Shown: positions 26,208 to 36,116 of the stretch, piece by piece
Position numbering within the stretch: the stretch's first letter is position 1
Layout of the letters: each line of letters opens with the position of its first letter
Origin: Opitutales bacterium
GTDB taxonomy: Bacteria; Verrucomicrobiota; Verrucomicrobiia; Opitutales; Seribacteraceae
Direction of reading: 5' to 3'
Length of the DNA: 50,753 bases
NCBI GenBank assembly: GCA_029251885.1
Contig: JAQXCL010000011.1
Location: 1-50,753 of the forward strand
Position numbers and translations under genes: made by a program
The notes under the pieces: generated by a model
What the model saw: only the letters and a program-made list of their open reading frames with translations
Database searches by the model: none
Told to the model about the DNA's origin: nothing

Positions 26208-27044
26208 GTGTGCAAAGAATTATTTTTGAAACCAGGAAGATTGATTCATCATCTTTCCTTGGATGCTCCACTTGTTGCGATAATTTGGAAAACTTTTATT
26301 TCCATGGGACTTAGTAAAAATTTTTTTTTCTCGGAAACTTTAATATTAGGAACGGCGGTTTGGTTGGCTTATTCTGCAGATCGTTTTTTTGAACCCACAG
26401 ATAATCACAAGACCATTCCATCTAGGTTTCTAATAGGTCGTGCACACCCAATCCGTTTTGTTGTGGGTTGGGTATTAGTTTTAATTGCGATTATTATCTA
26501 CTCAATAAGTATTCTGGATTTGTTCATTCTGTCAGTTGGTTTTTGTTTATTTATTTTAGCTTTGAGTAATTTTTTAATTTGTATGATCGAAGGAAAGAGA
26601 AAACTTGAGTATTTTCCAAAGGAAATTCGCACCTCGTTCTTACTTGCCTTGGGATGTATCTTTTGGGAACTCGGAAGAACAGATTTTTTCTCTGTTTGCA
26701 TTGGATGGATTTATATATTCTTAACTTTCATACTTAATTGCGTAACTCTTAAGGAATTTGAGATAAGAAACGATGATGAGGGTGCTGTACGTTCCTTTTT
26801 CTCACATCACGCAACTCTTCGCACGCAACTTACCAACTTCTTTTATGGAATCTGTAGTTGTTATTTATTTGTTGGATTGATTTTAAATAAAATTTACCCA
26901 CCCCTTTTTTACATATCAGTCTTGCTACCAATTTTGTTGTTGTTTTTGCGAAAATGGCAACTCAGGGGTGATGAATTTAGAATTCATTTAGAGACAACTT
27001 TTTGGTTTTTACCACTTGTGGTTGCAATACTACATACATTATGA
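26208..27044 (+). CDS. Multi-pass membrane protein, UbiA-like
   Basis: 278 residues with about eight membrane helices and a GTG start. The pattern near the N-terminus (HLSLDAPLVAIIWKTF, then AVWLAYSADRFFEPTDNHKTI) resembles UbiA-like proteins of the PVC group in which Y-x-x-D-R replaces the N-D-x-x-D prenyl-diphosphate motif. The usual second Asp-rich motif is not evident, so prenyltransferase activity is uncertain. It shares ATGA with the following methyltransferase gene, so the two are translated together. A nine-T run lies at 26321-26329. The reaction is unknown; modification of a lipid or quinone is a guess. Confidence 0.6.
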   Translation: MCKELFLKPGRLIHHLSLDAPLVAIIWKTFISMGLSKNFFFSETLILGTAVWLAYSADRFFEPTDNHKTIPSRFLIGRAHPIRFVVGWVLVLIAIIIYSISILDLFILSVGFCLFILALSNFLICMIEGKRKLEYFPKEIRTSFLLALGCIFWELGRTDFFSVCIGWIYIFLTFILNCVTLKEFEIRNDDEGAVRSFFSHHATLRTQLTNFFYGICSCYLFVGLILNKIYPPLFYISVLLPILLLFLRKWQLRGDEFRIHLETTFWFLPLVVAILHTL

Positions 27045-27676
27045 ATTTTGACCGGGTAGCTAAAATTTACACGATTTTAGAAAAAGTGGTTTTCGGAAAT
27101 CAGCTTCAATGGGCAAGAACTTGTCAATTAGACAAAATTAGAGACCGTGAAAGAATTTTGTTAATTGGAGAAGGACGGGGTCGTTTATTTACTGAATTGC
27201 TTAAGACCAATACGGGAGCAATCATTACTTTAGTCGAATCATCTGAAACGATGCTATCTGAAATTAAAAATTCAATATCTTCAAATAATCTTTCTAATCA
27301 CACATTCATAAACCTTTCCTTTGAAGATTTTAAATCTTTTCATAAATTCGACGCCGTTTGCACTTGTTTTTTTTGGGATTGTTTTGAAATCAAAAAAATA
27401 AAAAGTGGCCTTAGGAAGATGCATAAAATGATTGAGTCAGATGCGGTTTGGTTAAACTCTGACTTTGCAATAAATCCGCAAACGAGTGGGTTTTACACAT
27501 TTCTTCATAAAGCTATTATTCGATTCTTATACCATTTTTTTAAAGTAAATTGCGAAATTGAGGCCAGTAATATTCAAGATATACTACAACTAGGGGAGGA
27601 TTCAGGCTTTCGCTTACAATCTCGTAGATGGCATCCTACTTTACCTATCTCCTCGGAGTTTTTTGTTTCCAAGTAA
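27041..27676 (+). CDS. Class I SAM-dependent methyltransferase
   Basis: 211 residues from the ATG at 27041 (inside the upstream stop). It begins with NFDRVAKIYTILEKVVFGNQLQ, like UbiE/MenG-type enzymes. Motif I is degenerate (ILLIGEGRGRLFTELL), with an acidic residue after the next strand (LVESSETM), then DAVCTCFFWDCF at the motif II/III region. There is no membrane segment except a hydrophobic C-terminal helix (about 155-175). The substrate is unknown; coupling to the UbiA-like membrane protein suggests a membrane lipid or quinone precursor. Confidence 0.75.
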   Translation: MNFDRVAKIYTILEKVVFGNQLQWARTCQLDKIRDRERILLIGEGRGRLFTELLKTNTGAIITLVESSETMLSEIKNSISSNNLSNHTFINLSFEDFKSFHKFDAVCTCFFWDCFEIKKIKSGLRKMHKMIESDAVWLNSDFAINPQTSGFYTFLHKAIIRFLYHFFKVNCEIEASNIQDILQLGEDSGFRLQSRRWHPTLPISSEFFVSK

Positions 27677-27754
27677 ATGGCTAACCCTTCTGCCTTGACC
27701 GCTAAACTGCATGGCGCAGAATACTCATTCCTTTTTGAAATACTTTGGCTTTGA

Positions 27755-27760
27755 TATAAC
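27755..27760 (+). promoter_or_regulatory. Possible -10 box of gltB
   Basis: TATAAC lies nine bases before the gltB ATG; a TTGAAA at 27735-27740 is only 14 bases further upstream, so the -35 match is poor. If real, the transcript would be leaderless or nearly so. Confidence 0.3.
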
Positions 27761-27769
27761 ATACAGAAC

Positions 27770-30700
27770 ATGACTACTCCCCAGAAACAAGGTTTGTACG
27801 ACCCTCAATTCGAGCACGAGAATTGCGGGATTGGATTGATCGTGGATATGAAAGGCAGAAAGTCCCACGATATTGTCCGTGGAGCTTTAGAGATTTGCGT
27901 AAATCTTGACCATCGTGGGGGTTGTGGGTGTGACCCTATTACTGGCGACGGTGCAGGCATTTTTATTCAAACTCCTGATAAGTTTTTTCGTAAAGTAGTT
28001 CTGGAAGAAATATCAAAAGAACTACCTCCGGCCGGAGATTATGGAGTAGCATTTTTGTTTTTGTCCTCTAAGGAGTCCGACCGGATTAATGAAAAAAGGA
28101 TAGTCGAAGAAGTTTTAATTGAGGAAAATCTCAGTCTGATCGGTTGGCGTAAAGTGCCCGTGAGGAGTGAAATCCTTGGCAAAGCTTCCGCTGCTTGTGA
28201 ACCGTTGATGGAGCAATTGTTTGTTGAGCGCCCCGAAGGTGTAGAGCCGGGATTAGCCTTTGAAAGAAAACTTTATCTTGCCCGTCGGATCATTAGTCAT
28301 CGATTGCGTTATTTAGATCGTTACGACGATGTTTATTTTCACGCCTGTTGCTTTTCTTCTCGCACCATCGTTTACAAGGGCATGCTTACCACGGAACAAC
28401 TTTCGGACTATTTCCCGGATTTAAGTGATCCTGATATGGAATCAGCTCTAGCGCTAACGCATTCCAGGTTTTCGACAAATACTTTTCCTAGTTGGCCAAG
28501 AGCCCAGCCGTTTCGCTACATCTGTCACAATGGTGAGATTAACACGGTAAGAGGGAACGAAAATTGGCTATATGCCCGACAAATGCAACTAGCGAGTGAA
28601 GTTTTTGGAGACGATGTTTCCAAACTTTTCCCCATCATTCGTGAAGACGGTTCGGATTCACAAAAATTTGATAATTGCTTGGAATTTTTGACTCTCTCAG
28701 GTCGTAGTTTGGCTCATTCCATGATGATGATGATTCCTGAACCATGGGAAAAGCATAAGAATATGGATGACCACAAGCGTGAATTCTATGAATTTCATGC
28801 CTGTTTGATGGAACCTTGGGACGGACCTGCATCCATTGCCTTCTCTGACGGAGTACAAATTGGTGCGGTTTTGGATCGTAATGGTCTTCGCCCATCTAGG
28901 TATTATGTAACTTCTGACGATCGAGTAATTTTGGCTTCAGAAGTTGGAGTTTTATCATCTATCCCTTCAAATAAAATTGTTAGAAAAGGGCGACTGGAAC
29001 CTGGTAGAATGTTTTTGGTTGATATGGATGAAGGCCGAATCATCGAGGATGATGAACTTAAAAAGAACATATCTTCGGAAGCACCTTATGGTACTTGGCT
29101 GAAAAGTTCTCTAATTAATCAAGCGGATCTTCCTCCAGTATCCAGCAATTCAGAGGATGTATTTAGTACTTTGCTCACTAGGCAAAAAGCATTTGGCTAT
29201 ACCTTCGAAGATTTGCGGTTTTTAATCGGTCCAAGCGCAGAAGTAGGCAAGCAACCATTAGGCTCGATGGGTAATGATTCCCCCTTGGCAGTTTTGTCTG
29301 AAAAGCCACAGCTTGTTTATAATTATTTCAAACAACTTTTCGCCCAAGTAACCAATCCGCCCATTGATCCGATTCGTGAGGAAATTGTGACTGCATCTGT
29401 CACTTTTCTTGGCTCGGAAGGAAACCTCACTAAGCCAGGTCCCGACAGTGCACGAATGATTAAATTTGAAAGTCCATTAGTGGACGATAAAGTTATTCTT
29501 CAACTGAAAGGAGAATTGCCCGCCCCGTTTAAATCGGTAATTTTGTCAGCTTTATTTAAAGCTGATAGAAAAGATAAGCCTTGTGCCAAGGCATTGGAGG
29601 CTTCCTTGGGAAATCTTTTCTTTCAGGCTGACCAAGCGATTGAAAACGGAGTTAATTTGTTAATCATTTCAGATCGAGGGATTAATTCTGGGCAAGCAGC
29701 TATACCTTGTTTGCTTGCGTCTTCTGGGTTACACCACCATTTGATTCGAAAAGGTACACGCACGAAAGTATCGATTATTGTCGAGTCAGGAGAGCCCCGG
29801 GAAGTCCAGCATTTTGCTTTATTGCTTGGGTATGGAGCTGATTTGATCAATCCCTATTTGGCATTGGAAACGGTTCGCCATCTCATACATACTGGAGATT
29901 TGCAGGCTGATCCTGATTCTGCGTGCCAGAAATTCCTCAAGGCAAACTTAAACGGAGTCATTAAGACCATGTCCAAAATGGGGATCTCCACAATTGCACC
30001 TTATCGGGGAGCACAAATATTTGAAGCGATTGGCTTGAACCAGGAGGTCATCGACCAATATTTTACCAAAACATCCTCCCGAGTCTCAGGTATTGGGTTG
30101 AGTGCTCTTTCGGAAGAAACACTCACCCGTCATCGTACTGGTTTTTCCGAGCGGCCTGACATCAGAGCTTCAGATTTAGATCCTGGTGGTGTATACCAGT
30201 GGCGAGCAAATGGTGAAAAGCATCTTTTTAATCCTACTACCATCCATAAATTACAAAAAGCTACCAAACTTGGAAATTTTTCTGTCTTTCGGGAATATTC
30301 GGATGCAGTGAATGATCAATCAAGAGATCTGTTCACATTACGCGGATTGATGGATTTTAATTTCGGCTCTGCAAAAGAAGTTCCACTAGACCAAGTTGAG
30401 TCTGCATCAGATATCGTTAAGCGGTTTAAAACCGGGGCTATGTCATATGGGTCGATTTCAAAGGAAGCTCACGAAAGTTTAGCTATCGCGATGAATCGAC
30501 TAGGTGGCAAATCCAATACTGGAGAGGGCGGGGAAGACCTTGAGCGTTTTACTCCTGATGCGAACGGTGATTCCCGGCGGTCCGCAATCAAACAGGTTGC
30601 GAGTGGCCGTTTTGGAGTAACTAGTTTTTATTTGGTGAATTCAGATGAAATACAAATCAAGATTGTACAGGGAGCTAAGCCTGGAGAAGGTGGCGAATTG

Positions 30701-32374
30701 CCTGGTCATAAGGTCCTGCCACCTATTGCCAAAACAAGGGGAACCACCCCTGGTGTAGGATTGATTTCTCCACCTCCACATCATGATATATATTCAATCG
30801 AAGATTTGGCCGAACTGATTCACGATCTGAAAAATTCCAATCATCATGCTCGTATCAATGTAAAATTAGTTTCGGAAGTGGGTGTGGGCACAGTAGCTGC
30901 GGGAGTAGCCAAAGCAAAGGCAGATGTCATCCTTGTCTCGGGATATGACGGTGGTACGGGTGCATCCCCCCGGTCATCCATCCAGCATGCAGGAGCTCCA
31001 TGGGAATTAGGATTGGCGGAAACCAATCAAACCTTGCTGCTTAATGATTTGCGCAGTCGGGTAGTTTTGGAGACTGATGGCCAACTCAAAACGGGTAGAG
31101 ATGTGGTGATTGCCTGCCTATTGGGAGCCGAGGAATTTGGTTTTGCCACTGCACCACTAATTACTCTTGGATGTTTGATGATGCGTGTATGTCACAAGAA
31201 CACTTGTCCTGTGGGTATAGCCACGCAAGATCCAAGGTTGCGTGAAAAGTTTGCCGGTGGTGCAGATGCCGTTGTCAATTTCATGAATTTTGTTGCCGAA
31301 GAAATTCGGGAAACCATGGCCAAACTAGGCTTTCGTACAATAAACGAAATGGTTGGTCGGGTGGACAAGCTCGAATTAAGAAAAGCAATTAATCATTGGA
31401 AAGCCAAAGGCCTTGATTATTCCGGAATTTTACACCGCCCTGATGTTGGACCAGAGGTGGGAACTTATTGCCAAATGAAGCAAGATCATTTGCTTGATCG
31501 TTCATTAGATAATCGTGAAATTCTTAAGCGGGCAATGCCTGCAATTGAAAATGGTCAAGCGGTGAGTATCGATCTTCCTGTGATTAACACCGATCGTGTT
31601 GTAGGTACCATTACTGGTGCTGAAATTTCGAGAAAGCATGGTCCCAATGGACTTCCTGAAGATACTGTGAAGGTAAACTTGGCTGGATCTGCGGGACAAA
31701 GCCTAGGAGCCTTTTGTCCCAAAGGAATGACTTTCACGGTAACTGGCGACACCAATGACTATTTGGGTAAGGGTTTATCGGGTGGAAAGATTATTGTTCG
31801 GCCTCCTGAGGACTCTCCTTTTGTTGCCCATGAGAACATCATTGCTGGAAATGTATGCTTTTACGGAGCTACCGCCGGTCAGGCTTTTGTGTCCGGCGTA
31901 GTAGGGGAAAGATTTTGCGTTAGAAATTCTGGAATACATGCTGTTGTTGAAGGATTGGGAGATCATGGTTGTGAATACATGACTGGTGGATTGGTATTGT
32001 GCCTTGGGAAAACAGGTAGAAACTTCGGAGCTGGTATGTCTGGAGGAGTCGCTTACATCTATGACGAGGAGGGTGATTTCGTTTCAACTAAGTTAAATAC
32101 AGAGATGGTAAAGACTTACCCATTAGTCGAGTGTGATGACAATGAAATTGATTTGATTAAAAGCTTAATCTCTCGTCATGTTGAATATACTGACTCTCCT
32201 CGAGGAATCGATCTCCTGAATGACTGGTCGTCAGCTGCAGAAAAATTTGTAAAGATCATGCCCGAAGACTATGAGCGCGTTCTATTTGCTCTCAAAAAAG
32301 CAGAAGAACGAGGACTTGAAGGGGATGATGCAATCCAAGCCGCATTTGAAGAAAATGTGGCTGCAGGTCACTAA
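27770..32374 (+). CDS. gltB: Glutamate synthase, large subunit
   Basis: 1534 residues, full length for a bacterial alpha subunit. The N-terminal glutaminase (Ntn) nucleophile is C19 in HENCGIG, implying removal of an 18-residue propeptide. The central domain is followed by the FMN-binding barrel with the G-G-x-S-N-T-G-E-G-G-E motif and the 3Fe-4S cysteines in the C-x5-C-x4-C segment after TLGC. The C-terminal beta-helix (GXGXG repeats such as GLSGGK and GMSGG) ends the protein. It makes glutamate from glutamine and 2-oxoglutarate with GltD, which follows after 25 bases. Confidence 0.97.
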   Translation: MTTPQKQGLYDPQFEHENCGIGLIVDMKGRKSHDIVRGALEICVNLDHRGGCGCDPITGDGAGIFIQTPDKFFRKVVLEEISKELPPAGDYGVAFLFLSSKESDRINEKRIVEEVLIEENLSLIGWRKVPVRSEILGKASAACEPLMEQLFVERPEGVEPGLAFERKLYLARRIISHRLRYLDRYDDVYFHACCFSSRTIVYKGMLTTEQLSDYFPDLSDPDMESALALTHSRFSTNTFPSWPRAQPFRYICHNGEINTVRGNENWLYARQMQLASEVFGDDVSKLFPIIREDGSDSQKFDNCLEFLTLSGRSLAHSMMMMIPEPWEKHKNMDDHKREFYEFHACLMEPWDGPASIAFSDGVQIGAVLDRNGLRPSRYYVTSDDRVILASEVGVLSSIPSNKIVRKGRLEPGRMFLVDMDEGRIIEDDELKKNISSEAPYGTWLKSSLINQADLPPVSSNSEDVFSTLLTRQKAFGYTFEDLRFLIGPSAEVGKQPLGSMGNDSPLAVLSEKPQLVYNYFKQLFAQVTNPPIDPIREEIVTASVTFLGSEGNLTKPGPDSARMIKFESPLVDDKVILQLKGELPAPFKSVILSALFKADRKDKPCAKALEASLGNLFFQADQAIENGVNLLIISDRGINSGQAAIPCLLASSGLHHHLIRKGTRTKVSIIVESGEPREVQHFALLLGYGADLINPYLALETVRHLIHTGDLQADPDSACQKFLKANLNGVIKTMSKMGISTIAPYRGAQIFEAIGLNQEVIDQYFTKTSSRVSGIGLSALSEETLTRHRTGFSERPDIRASDLDPGGVYQWRANGEKHLFNPTTIHKLQKATKLGNFSVFREYSDAVNDQSRDLFTLRGLMDFNFGSAKEVPLDQVESASDIVKRFKTGAMSYGSISKEAHESLAIAMNRLGGKSNTGEGGEDLERFTPDANGDSRRSAIKQVASGRFGVTSFYLVNSDEIQIKIVQGAKPGEGGELPGHKVLPPIAKTRGTTPGVGLISPPPHHDIYSIEDLAELIHDLKNSNHHARINVKLVSEVGVGTVAAGVAKAKADVILVSGYDGGTGASPRSSIQHAGAPWELGLAETNQTLLLNDLRSRVVLETDGQLKTGRDVVIACLLGAEEFGFATAPLITLGCLMMRVCHKNTCPVGIATQDPRLREKFAGGADAVVNFMNFVAEEIRETMAKLGFRTINEMVGRVDKLELRKAINHWKAKGLDYSGILHRPDVGPEVGTYCQMKQDHLLDRSLDNREILKRAMPAIENGQAVSIDLPVINTDRVVGTITGAEISRKHGPNGLPEDTVKVNLAGSAGQSLGAFCPKGMTFTVTGDTNDYLGKGLSGGKIIVRPPEDSPFVAHENIIAGNVCFYGATAGQAFVSGVVGERFCVRNSGIHAVVEGLGDHGCEYMTGGLVLCLGKTGRNFGAGMSGGVAYIYDEEGDFVSTKLNTEMVKTYPLVECDDNEIDLIKSLISRHVEYTDSPRGIDLLNDWSSAAEKFVKIMPEDYERVLFALKKAEERGLEGDDAIQAAFEENVAAGH

Positions 32375-32399
32375 TTTTAACTTTTATTCCTCTCAAATT

Positions 32400-33881
32400 A
32401 TGGGAAAACCAACCGGATTTTTAGAACACGAAAGGCAATCCATACCTGATCGCTCTCCTTTGGAAAGAATCAAGGACTGGAAAGAAATACATGAACCTTT
32501 CGACGAAGACAAAGTACGCCAACAAGGCTCCAGGTGCATGGATTGTGGTACACCCTATTGTCATACTGGAATGACTTTAGCTAATATGGCTAGTGGTTGC
32601 CCGATCAATAACTTGATTCCCGAATGGAATGACTTGGTCTACAAAGGAAAATGGCGTGATGCCTTGGATCGTTTGCACAAGACTAATAACTTTCCTGAAT
32701 TTACTGGACGCGTTTGCCCTGCTCCTTGTGAAGGCTCTTGTGTGCTTGGAGTTATTGAACCGCCCGTCACCATTAAGAGTATAGAATGCTCAATTATTGA
32801 CAAAGGATTTGCAGAAGGCTGGGTAACTCCTCAGCCCCCTGCCCGCAGATCTGGCAAAAAAATAGCTGTTGTAGGTTCTGGGCCTGCTGGAATGGCAGCG
32901 GCTGATCAATTAAATAAAGCCGGTCACTTAGTTACCGTTTACGAACGGGCGGACCGTATTGGTGGCTTATTACTATATGGGATTCCCAACATGAAGTTGG
33001 AAAAAGAAATTGTTCAAAGAAGAGTCGACTTGATGGCTGCTGAAGGTATCAAGTTTGTAGTTTCCACTGAGATCGGAAAAGATTTGCCTGCCAAGACTCT
33101 TTTGGAAGATTTTGATTCGGTCGTTTTATGCTGTGGAGCTACTAAGCCAAGAGACTTACCGATTGAGGGAAGAGAGCTCAAGGGTGTTCATTATGCAATG
33201 GAATTCTTGACGATTAACACTCAGGGATTGCTTGAACTTAAAGATGTTACAGCTTTTGAAACTGCAGCTAATGGCAAAGATGTTGTAGTGATTGGAGGGG
33301 GTGATACCGGCACTGATTGTGTGGGAACTTCCGTTCGTCACGGCTGCAATAGTATTACGCAGTTGGAAATTATGCCCCGTCCGCCTGAAGAAAGGGCAGA
33401 TGACAATCCATGGCCTGAATGGCCCAAAGTTTATAAGATGGACTATGGACAAGAAGAGGCCAAAGAAGTGTTTGGAGAAGATCCACGCAATTATTTGACC
33501 ATGACCAAAAAGTTTATTGGTGATGATCAAGGAAATCTTAAAGGTGTGACAATTTGCGACATTGAATGGAAGATGGAGGATGGGAGATATTCTCCAGTCG
33601 AAGTTCAGGGAAGTGAACGAGAAATACCTGCTCAAGCTGCTTTTCTAGCAATGGGTTTTCTTGGACCAGAAGATACCATTGCAGAAGAATTGAGCTTAGC
33701 ACGAGATTCTAGGTCAAATGTACAGGCAGAATATGGAAGATTCTCCACTAATATTGAAGGCGTATTTGCTGCTGGAGATATGAGGCGCGGTCAATCTTTG
33801 GTGGTTTGGGCCATTAATGAAGGCAGAGCAGCAGCTCGTGAATGCGACCGTTATTTAATGGGCGAAACTTCGCTTCCATAA
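32400..33881 (+). CDS. gltD: Glutamate synthase, small subunit
   Basis: 493 residues from the ATG at 32400; an upstream frame overlapping gltB is not needed. N-terminal cysteines for two 4Fe-4S clusters occur in [15 protein letters not shown] and CPAPCEGSC. The FAD site is [14 protein letters not shown] and the NADPH site is [13 protein letters not shown]. The segment [12 protein letters not shown] is typical of GltD. It passes electrons from NADPH to GltB. The position after gltB marks a gltBD operon with thrH 16 bases further on. Confidence 0.96.
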   Translation: MGKPTGFLEHERQSIPDRSPLERIKDWKEIHEPFDEDKVRQQGSRCMDCGTPYCHTGMTLANMASGCPINNLIPEWNDLVYKGKWRDALDRLHKTNNFPEFTGRVCPAPCEGSCVLGVIEPPVTIKSIECSIIDKGFAEGWVTPQPPARRSGKKIAVVGSGPAGMAAADQLNKAGHLVTVYERADRIGGLLLYGIPNMKLEKEIVQRRVDLMAAEGIKFVVSTEIGKDLPAKTLLEDFDSVVLCCGATKPRDLPIEGRELKGVHYAMEFLTINTQGLLELKDVTAFETAANGKDVVVIGGGDTGTDCVGTSVRHGCNSITQLEIMPRPPEERADDNPWPEWPKVYKMDYGQEEAKEVFGEDPRNYLTMTKKFIGDDQGNLKGVTICDIEWKMEDGRYSPVEVQGSEREIPAQAAFLAMGFLGPEDTIAEELSLARDSRSNVQAEYGRFSTNIEGVFAAGDMRRGQSLVVWAINEGRAAARECDRYLMGETSLP

Positions 33882-33897
33882 TTCCCTCTATTTTTAT

Positions 33898-34494
33898 ATG
33901 CAAGTAGTTTGTTTGGATCTTGAGGGAGTTTTGATCCCTGAAATTTGGATTGCTTTTGCTGAGAAAACTCAAGTTCTAGAGCTTAAGCGGACCACTCGAG
34001 ATGAGCCTGATTATAAAAGATTAATGGATTACAGGTTGGGTATACTCGATAAAAATGGGTTTACTCTTCCGCAAATTCAAGAAGTAATCGAAACTTTAGA
34101 GCCCTTGCCTGGAGCGGTTGAATTTTTAGCAAAGCTTAGAGTTTCTCATGAATTAATCATTCTTTCTGATACTTTTCGAGAATTTGCTCTTCCCTTAATA
34201 CATAAACTCGAGAATCCGACTCTTTTTTGCCATGAATTGCAAGTCAGTGAGTCTGGTCGTATTGAAGAAGTTAAGTTGCGCTTAGCCGATCATAAAAGAA
34301 AAACAGTACAATATTTACAGAAGTTAAATTTTGAAGTGATTGCATCTGGGGATAGTTATAACGATCTCGGAATGTTGCTGTCAGCAGATCGTTGCTCTTT
34401 CTTTAAACCACCAACTTCTTTAACGGTTGAGTATCCTGATATTGAGGTGGCCAGAAATTACGATTCTCTTTACCAATTTATTTTAGGAAGCTAG
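33898..34494 (+). CDS. thrH: ThrH: phosphoserine phosphatase / homoserine phosphotransferase
   Basis: 198 residues of the HAD family. The start VVCLDLEGVLIPEIWIAFAEKT is the ThrH hallmark: nucleophile D7 and E9 replace the second Asp of ordinary phosphatases. Motif II is LSDTFREF and motif III/IV is ASGDSYNDLGML. In Pseudomonas ThrH makes serine from phosphoserine and can also phosphorylate homoserine using phosphoserine. Next to gltBD this fits an amino-acid synthesis cluster. No serA, serC or thrC lies here. Confidence 0.92.
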   Translation: MQVVCLDLEGVLIPEIWIAFAEKTQVLELKRTTRDEPDYKRLMDYRLGILDKNGFTLPQIQEVIETLEPLPGAVEFLAKLRVSHELIILSDTFREFALPLIHKLENPTLFCHELQVSESGRIEEVKLRLADHKRKTVQYLQKLNFEVIASGDSYNDLGMLLSADRCSFFKPPTSLTVEYPDIEVARNYDSLYQFILGS

Positions 34495-34502
34495 AGCATC
34501 AG

Positions 34503-35054
34503 ATGATTGAAATCATTGTAGGTACTAACCGTCGTAATAGCTCATCCGCCGTGGTTGCTAATTGGTTACACGATTTTTATTCAGATTTGTCAGAGTCAAG
34601 CCAAGTGATGGATTTAACAGATCTGCCCTTGGAAACTTTTTCCCCTGATGCTTACAAGGAAAAGCCTGAGAAGGTGAGAACTTTTACTGATAGAGTATTA
34701 AACGCCAAAGGACTGGTTGTGGTCACACCGGAATATAACGGTAGTATGACGGGTGCCCTGAAACTTTTTATTGATCTTTTACCTTTTCCAGAAAGCTTTG
34801 AAAATCGACCTGTTTGCTACCTCGGACTTGCTTCTGGACAATTTGGAGCCTTGCGCCCGGTCGAGCATTTGATGCAAGTATTTGGTTATCGAAATGCTTA
34901 TAATTTTCCTAAAAGAGTTTTTCTGCCATTTTGTCATAATTGTATTGATCCTGAAAAGGGAGTAACCGATGAGGAGTCGGCCAAGCGTTTGCAGCAACAA
35001 GCAATCGGATTTATCGAATTTTGTAATCTTTTACAAAGTCGAAACCCGGGGTAG
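34503..35054 (+). CDS. NADPH-dependent FMN reductase family protein
   Basis: 183 residues with a flavodoxin-like fold. It shows EIIVGTNRRNSSSAVVANWL (phosphate loop for FMN), then VVVTPEYNGSMTGALKLFID, the family's T-P-E-Y-N-G/x-S segment, and LASGQFGALRPVEHLM. It is soluble. It starts 8 bases after thrH and its end overlaps or nearly abuts the sialidase-like gene. Members reduce FMN, quinones, azo dyes or chromate; the natural substrate is not clear. Confidence 0.88.
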   Translation: MIEIIVGTNRRNSSSAVVANWLHDFYSDLSESSQVMDLTDLPLETFSPDAYKEKPEKVRTFTDRVLNAKGLVVVTPEYNGSMTGALKLFIDLLPFPESFENRPVCYLGLASGQFGALRPVEHLMQVFGYRNAYNFPKRVFLPFCHNCIDPEKGVTDEESAKRLQQQAIGFIEFCNLLQSRNPG

Positions 35055-35064
35055 TTTCTTTACT

Positions 35065-36105
35065 GTGACTTGTTCTGGGTTATCCGTTGTTGCAACCCAT
35101 GCTTGCGGTTGGCCTAACCTTACTAAATTGGATAACGGTGATTTATTTTGTGTATATTTCAACGCTCCAAGCCATGGCTTAATGCAAGGCGATTTAGTTT
35201 GTTCAAAAAGAAAGTCTAATGAAACAAAATGGAAAAGAATTTCCATTGTATCCAAGAGACCACCGAATGGAAATCGTATGCACTTGTCGGTTGGTCAGGC
35301 ACACAATGGAGACCTCCTTTGCTTCAGTAGCGGTTTTATTTTAAAAGCCGAAAAGTTCGTTGGCTTTGCAGGTCATTGGCTTTCTCGGTCAATGGATGGT
35401 GGCCTTACCTGGGATGAAGAGAAACATCCGACTATTCCTCAAAAACTAAAAAGTTGCATTCCTTACGGTCGAATTATTCGTATAGGCAAAACAACGTTAG
35501 CCTATTCTTGCTATCAAAGTCAGGGTAGGGGAGAACCATCAGAGTCCTGGGTATGCTTTTCCGATGATGATGGTTTAACTTGGAAACGATTTTACAAACT
35601 TGGCAGAAACGATTCGAATGAAGTCGCCCTTTGTTCTCTTCCAAATGGCAACTTACTCGCTGCAGTTCGTACGCATGTAGATCATCATCTAAAAGTCTGT
35701 GAGTTTTCCCTTACCGGAAAGAGGTCTATAGAAAAGGGAGCGGTTTCATTACCAATGCAGCATCCTGCTGATCTTATTCAAGTGGGTTCAAATTGCTTGC
35801 TGATGACTTATGGTTTACGCAACCGCGGATTGATGGGACTGGCTGTGCGAGTTAGCCTTGATTTTGGACAGACATGGTTGCCACCTTGCACTATTCATCA
35901 ATTTGGGGATAAGGCAACAGATGTGGGGTATCCTTCAACGGTTTGTTTAGATAAAAAAGGAACTTTGGAAACTGTATATTATACAGATTTCGAACCAAAT
36001 CTCACCGCCAAGCCTAATTGTTATCGAGTGATTTCAAAGAAATGGTCTCTCAAGGATTGGATGCATCCAGACCATTTTGTAAAAATATCGTTTGCAAACA
36101 ACTAA
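35065..36105 (+). CDS. Sialidase-like (BNR/Asp-box) beta-propeller protein
   Basis: About 346 residues if the GTG at 35065 is used; upstream starts would overlap the FMN reductase gene. Three Asp-box motifs are clear: SMDGGLTWDE, SDDDGLTWKR and SLDFGQTWLP. Other family-like pieces are GWPNLTKLDNGDLF and SLPNGNLLAAVRT. The fold is the six-bladed propeller of sialidases and related exo-glycosidases. No signal peptide is visible, so it may act in the cytoplasm or the true start may differ. Facing two sulfatase-family genes, it fits use of sulfated or acidic glycans, an inference. The catalytic Arg triad cannot be assigned with confidence. Confidence 0.75.
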   Translation: MTCSGLSVVATHACGWPNLTKLDNGDLFCVYFNAPSHGLMQGDLVCSKRKSNETKWKRISIVSKRPPNGNRMHLSVGQAHNGDLLCFSSGFILKAEKFVGFAGHWLSRSMDGGLTWDEEKHPTIPQKLKSCIPYGRIIRIGKTTLAYSCYQSQGRGEPSESWVCFSDDDGLTWKRFYKLGRNDSNEVALCSLPNGNLLAAVRTHVDHHLKVCEFSLTGKRSIEKGAVSLPMQHPADLIQVGSNCLLMTYGLRNRGLMGLAVRVSLDFGQTWLPPCTIHQFGDKATDVGYPSTVCLDKKGTLETVYYTDFEPNLTAKPNCYRVISKKWSLKDWMHPDHFVKISFANN

Positions 36106-36116
36106 GGTAAGATAAT

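Noticed and set aside
26321-26329. T9 run in the UbiA-like gene as a phase-variation site
   Set aside because: T runs of this size are expected by chance in this AT-rich sequence, unlike the C9 tract, so it is not put forward.
33156-33635. 159-residue minus-strand open frame inside gltD
   Set aside because: Antisense to the NADPH-binding part of GltD; no independent support.
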